In this document: positions 51,390 to 61,863 of the stretch, piece after piece
Layout: the number at the start of each line of letters is the position of its first letter
Numbering within the stretch: the stretch's first letter is position 1
From: Dactylorhiza incarnata
Taxonomy: Eukaryota; Streptophyta; Magnoliopsida; Asparagales; Orchidaceae
Assembly (NCBI GenBank): GCA_033032865.1
Contig: JAWHQI010000277.1
Coordinates: forward strand, 776,501-840,500
Direction: 5' to 3'
DNA: 64,000 nucleotides
Translations under genes and position numbers: made by a program
Notes under the pieces: generated by a model
Databases searched by the model: none
Seen by the model: the letters and a program-made list of their open reading frames with translations, nothing else
What the model was told of the DNA's origin: nothing

Positions 51390-52618
51390 CTAGGGGGGAA
51401 ATAGGTTTCTTTGATTTATCTACTTATAGTTTGTTATTTGAGTTATTTAAGCAAAGTAAAGGTAAATACAGAAAAACACACAACTATTTATAGTGGTTCC
51501 CCAAGGCCTGGGTACATCAACTTTCCCTCTCCACCCTTCTAACAGCGTGTTAGACACGACAATCTTCTTCAATAACTTAGCTCAATGAGCTTACAACACA
51601 AATTCCTCAGGATTTCTCAAGTTTTCTCCAAAACCCTACCTTAGGCCAGCGACCCTACACTCAGACTTATTAAGAAACCCTACCTCAGAGTCCTCTAACT
51701 CTTACACCTCAGAAACACTTCAAATTTTCTACCTCAGATTTCCATTGAAATCCTATAGCTCGGGCTGGGAGTACAACCATACAACTTAGAACAATAAAGT
51801 TCATACAGAGATTAATGAATCTAGTATTACAACAGAAGGCTAATTAGATAAACATTCAGCTTGAATCTTCTGTTGTAGTGCACCACAGATGTTGTCTTGA
51901 AGCAGGGATGAATAACATCAGCTCTAGTCCTTGCTTCACCCGATCTTCTTCTTCAGTAAAAGGAGGAAGATCAACTTGTTCTTCTGAAGACAATCAGCAA
52001 GAACTAGCTATCCCTTTTGGATTGATCTTCTTGCATCTTGAGATAGAGGATGCTTCACAGGAAGAAGATGGAGATCTTTAGCATAGGTTCAGCAATGTTC
52101 TTGTCGTCTATCAATACCCTTCCATTTGCCCTAGCTATCTCTTTTATACTTCCAGCAATCTTCAACGACTCTAAGGAGTGCCTAGTCACAACATGTACCA
52201 GAATAGAAAAATTTATCTTATTTTCTTGTACCTCCTGCTAAAGTAGATCCCATCAGAGTAAAGTTCATATTTGAGTTTGTCTCAACGGATGGGCTGAGAC
52301 ATGCTTTAGTCTCAGCGGCTGAAATAATTTGTGTCTCGGCGAATCCGCTGAGACGGGTAGTCTTCTCAGCGATTTACTCAAGCTGAGACAGACTTCTTCT
52401 CAGCAGCTATACAATCGAGTCTCAGTTGTTCAACTGAGACCAGTCTGTTATCTCAGTTGATCTTCATAGTGATATAATCAATATTATTCCAAGGTTTGGA
52501 ATGACTTAAGTCTGTATTTAACATGAAATAAAATGGCTTATCAAATACATTATGCACTTAACATTGAATGTGATGCATCTTTAAATTCAATAAACATTGA
52601 AGGGAAATATTCTCAATA
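51390..52618 (-). repeat. 3' LTR of the large copia (main part)
   Basis: Contains CTAGGGGGGAAATAGG and TTTATAGTGGTTCCCCAAGG. The right end TTCTCAATA adjoins ATCTCCCCCTATTTG, i.e. a minus-strand purine tract AATAGGGGGAGAT. 52270-52470 holds repeated CTGAGAC(A/G) and TCTCAGCGG/TTG motifs, also seen at 61600-61740. The remaining 31 bp of this LTR are at 45079-45109. Confidence 0.65.
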
Positions 52619-52913
52619 ATCTCCCCCTATTTGAAGAAGCCAGAACACATAACAATGCTAAGATATATTAACACAATAAATCATATCTTTGACATTTTGA
52701 GATAGCATAATAAGCAGTCATTAGAACATAACAAATTCATTGTTAACAAATATAGGCAACACACATCATAAATTGAGCTTAACAGAAAATTTTGCCTATT
52801 ACAAGAGGTTTCAAATATCAAATGGAAGATCATTTGTATTAGCAATAAATTGTTTACATAGGATATTACAATTTTCAGCACAACATTTTATCTTATGAAA
52901 ATTAAACATTTGT

Positions 52914-53889
52914 TCAGGTTTTTCTTTTCTTGGAAGCACTGGAACTCTCAGCTTGGTCTTCAACATCAATCTTTGCAGCAGCAACCACCTCAGCAGCCTT
53001 CCTTTTGTTCTCTTGCCTCTTGAAGTACAAGAAGGGTTTTGGTAAGTATTTAGAGGGCATCCTTTTGGGATTATCTCTGTTTACCATATTTTCTTTTGAT
53101 ATTCTTTCCCTCAGGGAATTCCTTTCCAAATGCTTTATGCATTATTCTGCTGAGTAGATGCTTACAATGTTTTCTCACAGCTGACCATGATTTAACCAAA
53201 CATTAATGATTATTTTCTTTGAGTCATCACTCCAATACTCAAAATCTGGATCTCTGGCTTGATCAACTCTGTTCTTAGCCATGTATTCTTCAGTCAGTAA
53301 CACTCCTTTTTCCTTTTAGATGCAAGCTGTGCATCTGTGCAACCCTTGCTTGAGCTTGGAAGTCAAAGTCTTCTGGTCTTGATGTGTCCAGGAGAGGAAG
53401 ATTGAGTACAATCCTTATTCCTTGAAGAACCTTGAGTGCTTGCTCAACATTGTTCTTCTCCCCCTTTCTGGCTTCTTCAAATATCTTTTTTTTCAAGATC
53501 TTGAGAGTTGGTTATCATTGAGCCAGACAAGGTTTGGAAAGCATATTCCAAATCAAATTTGATCTCTTCTTTCATATTCTCAACTTCTCCTATCATGGTT
53601 GTTGATGTGGACCTCACATATTCTTCAATATGATTTGAAGCTTTCTCAATCACCTCATCAGTTTTGATGACATAGTTCTTGACATATGTCATGTCTTTTT
53701 CTGAAAGTTTGAGACTCTTGTCCATAGACCTCAAGATAGTGCCATGAGACATAACTATGTTTCCTGATAGTTCAAACCACTTGGTCATTTGACTGTTTAG
53801 ATAGGTTGTGTCTTCCTTTATGACCTTGATTTCAGCCATCACCTCAGCCTTCACATCTAAAATTGATTTGTCTATGTAATCCCTGATTG
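52914..53889 (-). CDS. Extra ORF of the large copia, C-terminal half
   Basis: Minus-strand frames 53477-53889, 53290-53496 and 52914-53129, joined by small frame changes. The sequence is charged, with coiled-coil-like stretches (MAEIKVIKEDTTYLNSQM, LEYAFQTLSGSM, VEQALKVLQGIRIVL) and a basic end AAEVVAAAKIDVED...SASKKRKT. It is the continuation of 59963-61406, separated by the nested copia at GATTG. No known domain is recognised. In position it corresponds to the envelope-position ORF of some Sireviruses. Confidence 0.5.
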
Positions 53890-54801
53890 TGTTGGAAGCG
53901 CGATATATATATATATATATAGGTCACGCGACTTCACTCCTCTCAACACTTCGCGAGCACTTCACCGGCGAGTGCGCCACCAACACCTTGCAACAACTTC
54001 CCGGCGAGTACTCCACTCGCACCAACACCTTCCTCCGGCGAGTTGATAACCTGGCGATCACACCGCCTCTCTCCACTGCGGAGCACCTCCACTGCTCTAC
54101 GCGAGCACCACCAACTTCAACTTCACGCGAGCACAACCTTCACTCACACCGCACTTCCGGCGAGCTGGGTGAATCCGGCGAACTCCTCACCTTGCGACTC
54201 CAACTCGGGCGAGATCTCCCACTTCAAAACCCCTACACGAGCAGCTCCCTCTGACACACCGTGAGTACTCCCTTAACCACTCCGGCGAGATAGGTGAGCT
54301 GGTAGCACGAGACCTCCAACACGAGTGGGCAGCTTCTCACTTCCACGTCCAGCGCGCAAGCACAGCTCCTCCGGCGAGATGGGCTGGCGACTCCTGCGGG
54401 AGGTGGACAGGCGAGGATGGCAGGCTGGCGAGAGCTGCTGCTGGCGAGAACTTCGACCACGCTGGCGGGAAGTGACTGGCGATAGGAAGAAGGCGAGAGA
54501 TATAATATTATTCTTGCGGGAATAATATTCTATTTCCCTCTCTCACTTCCTACACTCCCTCTCTCTCTCTCCACTCCCTCTCTCTCTCTAGCTCTGTACG
54601 CAGGAAAGAAAAGACTTTCTATTCAAACAACTATTCACCGCAAATAATACTTACAAAGGGGGGGGGGGGGGGGGCTATTTATAGGCAATTCAAACCTCTA
54701 AAAACTTGACACGTGGCGGAGCATTAAATGCCACAAAAACAAACAAAACTCATATTAAAATACTCATGAAGTTGACCCGGTCAACCTAGCTCAAACCAAC
54801 A
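53890..54801 (-). repeat. 3' LTR (912 bp) of nested copia
   Basis: Starts (AT)n-rich at its U5 end and contains TATAAATAG on the minus strand at 54675-54683. Directly beside it is a 17-G run at 54658-54674. The other LTR has only 7 G there. Confidence 0.93.
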
Positions 54802-54816
54802 AACTCCCCCTCAAGC
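54802..54816 (-). other. Polypurine tract of nested copia
   Basis: Minus strand AAGCTTGAGGGGGAGTT immediately before the 3' LTR start TGTTGG. Confidence 0.85.
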
Positions 54817-57800
54817 TTGGCCGCACATGCCGAGCTTGCCTTTGAGCTTCGCGAACGTGTCTGCCTTCAATGCCTTAGTGAATATGTCCGCAACCTGCTC
54901 TCCGGTGGGGCAATACACGACCTCCACGGTCTTCTGCTCCACTTGCTCACGAAGGAAATAATACCTCATCTCGATGTGCTTGCTCCTCCCATGCAGCACC
55001 GGGTTCTTCGCAAGCTGGATGGCCGACATGTTATCCACTAACACTATCGTTGGCCCTTCCTGTCCATGATGCAACTCCTCCAATAACTTCCTGAGCCAGA
55101 TGGCTTGGCAGGCGCATGCCGCCGCCGCTATATACTCCGCTTCGCATGATGACAAGGCTATAGTTGCCTGCTTCTTCGAGCTCCATGAGAACGCCGCCGT
55201 CCCCATGTGAAAACAGTATTCGGAAGTGCTCTTCCGATCATTGACATCTCCACCATAGTCGCTATCCGAGTAGCCGACTAGCTTCAACTCTCCTCCTGAT
55301 GAGTACTTCAGGCCATGGTCCCTTGTTCCGTTCACATATCTTAGGATTCGCTTCGCTGCGGTGAAGTGATCCTGCTTGGGCTCCTCCATGTACCTGCTTA
55401 CTACCCCGACCGCATATATGATGTCCGGCCTAGTGAAGGTCAAGTACCTTAGACTCCCGACTAGGCTCTTGAACATCGTCGGGTCCACACCTTCCTCCTC
55501 AGAGTCCTTCCTCAACTTTGTCCCTGGGTCCGCTGGAGTGGAGATAGCCTTGCTACCCTCCATCCTGAACTTCTTCAGAATTTCTTCAGCATACTTCTTC
55601 TGGGATATGAAGATCCCGTCTTCCTCCTGCTTCACCTCAACCCCCTGGAAATAACTCAGCTCTCCCAAGTCCGTCATTTCGAACTCCTTCTTCATAAGCC
55701 TCTTGAACTCCTCAAGCATCGTTGGGTTGTTCCCGGTGAATATCATGTCGTCCACGTATAGACACAAGACCATGATGTCCCCATTCTCCGCTATCTTCAC
55801 ATATAGGGCATACTCGTACGGGCACTTCACATATCCATGCTTCTAGAGGAAAGCATCTATCCTTCCATTCCACGCCCTTGCTCCTTGCTTCAGCCCGTAC
55901 AAGGCTCTGTCTAGCTTGCAGACTTTTCTCTCCTGGCCCTTTACCACATACCCTGGAGGCTGCTCGATGTACACATCCTCTTCCAGGTACCCATTCAAGT
56001 ATGCCGCCACGGCATCCATTTGCAAGATTATCCAGCCATAATGAGCTGCCAGTGCGATGATCAACCGAATGGTGTCAATCCTCGCCACTGGGGCATAGAC
56101 CTCGTCATAGTCCACTCCTTGGACTTGCCTGTAGCCCTTCACGACGAGCCTAGCCTTGTGCTTCTCCACAACTCCATCTTTGTTCTTCTTTACCTTATAG
56201 ACCCACTTCACCCCGAGGGGTTTGTGGCCTGCCGGTGGATCCACTAGCCTCCAGGTATCATTCTTCTTGATAGAAGCCATCTCGGCATCCATCGCCGTCC
56301 TCCAAGATTTCTCCTGGGCAGCTTCTTCATAGGACCTTGGCTCACAATCTGCTAAGAGGCAATACAATGAATAGTTAGTATGGATTGGGGCCGTCTCCTC
56401 ATAGAGCTCCCCCACCCTCTTCATCCTGGGTGGTGGACTCTCAGAGTCACTCCGGCTCCCGCTGCCTCCTGCAGAATTTCCTCCACTTGAGCTTTCCCCT
56501 CTTGAGTGGGAGGTGGAAGCTCCCCCTGAATCTCTGCTCGGTGGTGATGGTGGCTCCACTCCACCATCCTCGGCTCCAGCCTCATGACCTCCTTCATCTT
56601 CATCCTCGAAGAACATGCCCTTCATGCTCCTCGTCTTCTCATCCCAACTCTAGCTGCTGCCTTCTTCAAACACCACGTCTCTCGATACTATGACCTTCTC
56701 TGTCACCGGGTTGTAAAGCTTGTAAGCCTTGCTCTCCAGAGCGTAGCCAACAAAGATACACTTCTCGCTCCTATCGTCGAGCTTCTTCCTTCTCTGTTCC
56801 GGGATGTGAGCATGAGCTACACACCCGAAGACCCTTAGGTGCTTCACGCTTGGCTTCCAGCCACTCCATGCTTCAAACAGCGTCATGAACTTCACGCTCT
56901 TTGTGGGGCATCTGTTCAGTAGATACACCGCACACTGCACTCCTTCCGCCCAGAAACTCTTCGGTATCCCCTTATCCTTCACCATGCTCCTCGCCATGTT
57001 CATGATGGTGAGGTTCTTCCTCTCTGCCACTCCGTTCTGCTGCGGTGAGTACGCCGCCGTCAGCTGGTGTGAGATCCCATTCTCCTTGCAGAAAGCATCA
57101 AACAGCCTCGAGGTGTACTCCCCACCCCGATCTGTCCTTAGCACCTTCAGAGCCTGGCCGCTCTCCTTCTCCGCCATAGCCTTGAACTCCTTGAACTTGT
57201 CAAGGGCCTCAGATTTCTCCCTTAGGAAATATACCCAACACTTCCGACTAAAGTCATCCGTGAAGGTTATGTAGTATCTGCTTCCGCCTATTGAGGTGGT
57301 CTCAAACAGACCCCCAATGTCCGAGTGAACCAGTTCAAGCTGCCTCCTTGCTCTCCAGGACTTCCCTCCTTCAAAACTCTGCCTCTTCTGCTTCCCTTTC
57401 GTGCAAGCTTCACACACCTTCTGAGGTGGTGAGATCATTGGCAGATCTGTCATCATCCTTGAGTGAGATAACAGCTTCAACCCCGTGAAACCCAAATGGC
57501 CCATCCTATGGTGCCATAGCCATGCTTCTTCCTCTTCCTCCGTTCTCGCGAGACAAGCTGTCTCTTGAGCATCCATCTTCAGCGTGAAGAGACGGTTAGC
57601 CGTCATCTCTACCTTCACTACTTCCTTCCCTTGACCATTCTTCATTGCCAGAGACCCATCCTTCATCTGGACGCAATAGCCTCTCTCCACTAACTGCCCA
57701 ATGCTCAAGATGTTGGTCTTCAACCCTGGCACATAGTACACATCGTTCAGGTGTACTCTCTCCCCGTTCAGCTTCGTCTCCACCAAACCCTTTCCTTCCA

Positions 57801-58956
57801 AGGAGATCTTTGACGCAGCCCCGAAGCTAACCTCACCCCCAATGGGTTCAAGGTTTGTGAACATCTCTCTGTCTCCACACATGTGGTTGCTCGCACCTGT
57901 GTCCAGGTACCACACTTCATTTCTTCCTTCCTCCGCACCTCGGTAGGTTAGGAACATCATCGGGTTTCCACCTCCAGCATTGTTCCCATTGTTCCTAGCC
58001 TCCACATAGTGGTTAGCTTCTTCTCTCTTCCTCGGACTCCAGCAGTCGTAGCTCATATGCCCATACTTGTTACAGTTGTAACATTGTATCTGGGACATAT
58101 CTCCTCGGCCTCTTCCACGGCCTCTTCCTCTTCCTCTTCCTTCTTGCCAACCTCCTTGAGGTCGCTCCGCCTCTTTCTGGTAGTTCTGATTTCTCCCTTG
58201 ATCTCTACCTCCTCTTCTTCCTTTACCTCTTCCTTGGTGACCTCGGCCACGCTGGCCGCCTCCTCTTCTTGAGCTCTCCCCAAAGTTCAACTGGGTCTGG
58301 AGTGCTTTTCCCAAGCCACTCGCTTCTTCATCATCCTGCAGCATCCTGTACTCATGAGCTTGCAAAGAGCCTACAAGCTCGTCAACGGTCATCAAGTTGA
58401 GGTCCTTCGATTCTTCGATCGCCACCACTATATGACGGAACTTCTTGGCCATAGATCTCAGCAACTTCTCCATGAAGCTCACATCCTCGATTGTCTCCCC
58501 ATTTCTCTTCATCTCGTTTGTGAGCGTCCGCAGACGAGTCACATAGTCACCGACCTTCTCGGTGCTCTGCATCTTCGTTACTTCATACTCAGCACGGAGG
58601 GACTGCAACTTCACCTTCTTAGCCTTCTCAACCCCTTGCATGGAGCGTTGCAACACCTCCCATGCTTCCTTAGAGGTTCTTGCGTCTGAGATCTTCTCGA
58701 AGGTCGCCTCGTCGACCCCTTGATACAACAAGAAGAGAGCCTTCTTGTCTCCCTTCCTTGCTTCTCTCAACGCCGTCTTCTGCGCGTTGGTCAACGTCGC
58801 TTCTACTGCAGCAGTACGCTCCTCATACCCATTCTCCACTACATCCCACAACTCCTTTGATGCGAATAGTACTTTCATCTGGATGCTCCAGTTCCCATAG
58901 TTGGTCTTCGTCAACTTGGGCACTTGCCCCGGCATGGCTCCGCTCGTCTCCATCAC
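54811..58956 (-). pseudogene. Ty1/copia Gag-Pol polyprotein with two in-frame TAG codons
   Basis: One frame of about 1,380 codons. Start [20 protein letters not shown] at 58956. Gag with [17 protein letters not shown]; knuckle [14 protein letters not shown] near residue 290; protease [13 protein letters not shown] near 348; pre-integrase HHRMGHLGF near 479; integrase LVHSDIGG near 540, [20 protein letters not shown] near 641. A TAG at 56650-56652 follows FEEGSS. RT: WVYKVKKNKDGVVEKHKARL, MDAVAAYLNGYLEEDVYIEQ. A second TAG at 55843-55845 follows RIDAFL. Then RT LYVDDMIFTG near 1063, RTDRG-type RNase H blocks FSWSSKKQATIALSSCEAEY and DNMSAIQLAKNPVL, ending in FAKLKGKLGMCGQA. All catalytic motifs seen are intact; both stops sit where a CAG glutamine would fit, but the original codons are not known. 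Confidence 0.9.
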
Positions 58957-59000
58957 TTCTACTCCTCAAACCTTCCGAGTCACCGCAAAGGTTTGCAACC

Positions 59001-59014
59001 TGGCTCTGATACCA
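59001..59014 (-). other. Primer-binding site, initiator tRNA-Met, nested copia
   Basis: Minus strand TGGTATCAGAGCCA, adjacent to the end of the 5' LTR. Confidence 0.9.
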
Positions 59015-59016
59015 CT

Positions 59017-59727
59017 TGTTGGAAGCGCGATATATATATATATATATATAGGTCACGCGACTTCACTCCTCTCAACACTTCGCGAGCACTTCACCGGCAA
59101 GTGCGCCACCAACACCTTGCAACAACTTCCCGGCGAGTACTCCACTCGCACCAACACCTTGCTCCGGCGAGTTGATAACCCGGCGATCACACCGCCTCTC
59201 TCCACTGCCGAGCACCTCCACTGCTCTACGCGAGCACCACCAACTTCAACTTCACGCGAGCACAACCTTCACTCACACCGCACTTCCGGCGAGCTGGGTG
59301 AATCCGGCGAACTCCTCACCTTGCGACTCCAACTCGGGCGAGATCTCCCACTTCAACACCCCTGCACGAGCAGCTCCCTCCGACACACCGCGAGTACTCC
59401 CTCAACCACTCCGGCGAGATAGGTGAGCTGGTAGCACGAGACCTCCAACGCGAGTGGGCAGCTTCTCACTTCCACGTCCAGCGCGCAAGCACAGCTCCTC
59501 CGGCGAGATGGGCTGGCAACTCCTGCGGGAGGTGGACAGGCGAGGATGGCAGGCTGGCGAGAGCTGCTGCTGGCGAGAACTTCGACCACGCTGGCGGGAA
59601 GTGACTGGCGATAGGAAGAAGGCGAGAGATATAATATTATTCTTGCGGGAATAATATTCTATTTCCCTCTCTCACTTCCTACACTCCCTCTCTCTCTCTC
59701 TCTCCACTCCCTCTCTCTCTCTCTCCA

Positions 59728-59759
<32 letters not shown>

Positions 59760-59962
59760 AGCTCTGTACGCAGGAAAGAAAAGACTTTCTATTCAAACAA
59801 CTATTCACCGCAAATAATACTTACAAAGGGGGGGCCTATTTATAGGCAATTCAAACCTCTAAAAACTTGACACGTGGCGGAGCATTAAATGCCACAAAAA
59901 CAAACAAAACTCATATTAAAATACTCATGAAGTTGACCCGGTCAACCTAGCTCAAACCAACA
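59017..59962 (-). repeat. 5' LTR (946 bp) of nested copia
   Basis: The longer copy, owing to an expanded (CT)n microsatellite at about 59680-59760 and (AT)n at 59031-59050. A minus-strand TATAAATAG box lies at 59836-59844. Confidence 0.93.
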
Positions 59963-61406
59963 GATTGAAGACATTTGACCATCAATCAATGATTTGATTG
60001 AACTTAGAAGATGTTCATCTGAAGATTTAGAAGTTGAGGTTTGCTGTTCAACAAATGCAGGTTGCTTGCAGATGGCTGGCTGAACTATAGGTAAGCTCCT
60101 TTCTTGGTTCTCTAGATTATCACACTCAAGTAGAGTGGATGTCTCAGCTGCTGGGGTGGATGGAACCATCTTGTCCTGAGCAGGGACCTATGTATGCTCC
60201 CCCTCAACTTCAACATTATTCAGTTGGGCAGCATCTTCACCAAGATCATCATTATCAACATCATTCTTTTGACCTTCATCATTAGTTAACATCTTTTACT
60301 CCCCCTCAGATGGAGAATTCATATTGTCTTGACTATTCTCCAAGAATTCTGGGGGATCATCAGGAATTAGACTAATCCTTCTTTCAATGTTGGAAATAAT
60401 CTTATCAATTTTACCTTGTAAAGAAGAATCTAACTCTTCATCATCATCTCTTTCTGAGGCAGCAGGCACATCCTGTGCAGCATCATCAACTGGAAGATCC
60501 ATAAAATTGGAAGCATCAGTCTTGTCTTTGACATGATCTTCTTCACCATGCTCATTTTTATCTTGAATGCTCTCTGATTCAAGATCAGCTTAGCCAGAGA
60601 AATCTTCTCTTTGATGTTCAGATTCAGATTCTGAACTTACAATTCGTCTATTCTTAGGTCCTTTGATTAATCTTTTTCTCTTTACTTTTGCCTCAAAAGG
60701 TTGACTCATTGGAAGCACCCTTGTGAATCTATCCAATGTCTTGATGTCCATCCTTTTCAGATAATGAATCTTTGTACCTTTTGAACTGTCAAATAGCTCT
60801 GGATATGTGTTCAAGAGATAAAGAAATATTAATCTTCCTAGATTTGAGGCTAGGAGACATTCTTTGATTCTTTGAAAGATCACATTAGCCCAGGATGTCT
60901 TTTTATGTAGAACAATCCTTGTTATTAGCTCAAACATGTGCTTGGAGATTGTGTCATGTGATCCTGGTTTGCAAAGAATAGCTTTTCCAACAATGTCAGC
61001 TAAGAGCTTTCCTATTTGGTTGTTTTTCCTTTTTAGTGAGCTTGTCTTAGCATCACTATACTCACACCATTTCAGTACTTGTTCTTTGTCTTTTTCAGAT
61101 ATTTTATCTGCATCCTTGTTGGTTGAACGCAACCTCAAAGCCTTTTCCAACTTCCTTGGGGTTATCTTTATCTTATCATTTCCAATCTTAGATTTTAGGG
61201 AAGACTTGGAAGAAGATAACTTTACATTGTTGTAGAATTTCAGAACTTCAGTTCTGAGAATTCAGAGAAGGTTCAGACAACATGTATTCCAAGCCTTGGG
61301 TATCAAGTAGTTGAATCACCTTCTTTATCTCCTCTGGAGCATGTTGAAATCCATTTCTCATAATTTCATAACCTTCCAAAAGATCCTTAGCATTCTTTGG
61401 CGTCAT
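59963..61406 (-). CDS. Extra ORF of the large copia, N-terminal half
   Basis: Minus strand. Starts MTPKNAKDLLEGYEIMRNGF at 61406, with a stop near 61253 and at least one frameshift. The longest open part is 60590-61150: LRLRSTNKDADKISEKDKEQ, KLLADIVGKAILCKPGSHDT, HMFELITRIVLHKKTSWANV and LASNLGRLIFLYLLNTYPEL. It then has a basic stretch KAKVKRKRLIKGPKNRR-like and acidic serine-rich frames 60296-60502 and 59968-60169. The block GxxLxxIVGKxI...H..FxLIxxIVxxKxxxWAxVI resembles the unknown-function ORF that follows pol in several plant copia elements. The combined ORF with 52914-53889 is about 2.4 kb. Confidence 0.5.
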
Positions 61407-61863
61407 TGATTCAAAAAAAAAATGAGTCGCTGAGACGGGGGGAAATGAGAGTTCGTCTCGTCGGCTAGACTAGGTTTAGGGTTTATAATAGTTTAATTAA
61501 CATTGCTCTTATTTATAGGGATTGAGTGTAAGTTTTCCTAGAGAGTGATGTTGATTTGACTTATTAATATTAATTGATTTAATTTAACACATCCTGTCTT
61601 AGTGGATCTGCTAAGACGAAGTGATAAACCGCTGAGACTGGATAATAGACCGCTGGAATGGGGTATTATCAACCGCTGAGACCATCTTAGTTGTCTCAAC
61701 GGTTCAGCTGAAACTTTCTCAGCTATTTCAGCTGAACTCACTGCCTAGCAGTGAACCATTTAAGTAGGATTATTTGTTGACCTATTATGCCACTATGTGT
61801 TTAAGTAGCAACCATGTTCTAGCAAGGTTAAGGTGTGAATTAAAATATATGAAATGTAAATGA
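61407..61863 (-). other. Spacer between pol and extra ORF of the large copia
   Basis: AT-rich non-coding DNA. It contains TCTCAGCGG / CCGCTGAGAC motifs near 61600-61740 that also occur in the LTR at 52270-52470. Confidence 0.4.

Larger units (their letters stand above)
53885..59967 (-). mobile_element. Nearly intact Ty1/copia with TSD GATTG
   Basis: The element proper is 53890-59962 (6,073 bp). 3' LTR 53890-54801 (912 bp), 5' LTR 59017-59962 (946 bp), both TGTTGG...CCAACA, flanked by the perfect duplication GATTG (53885-53889 and 59963-59967). LTR differences are about a dozen substitutions plus length changes in (AT)n, (CT)n and a G run. The primer site for initiator tRNA-Met and a purine tract are in place. 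The polyprotein frame is interrupted only by two TAG codons. It is inserted in the extra ORF of the large copia. Confidence 0.95.

Noticed and set aside
58009..58283. Ser-rich and Glu-rich ORFs antisense to the copia gag
   Set aside because: Mirror of the Arg/Gly-rich region next to the copia zinc knuckle.
52914..61406. Calling the extra copia ORF a true viral envelope gene
   Set aside because: No signal peptide, fusion peptide or transmembrane segment could be seen; only the position is envelope-like.
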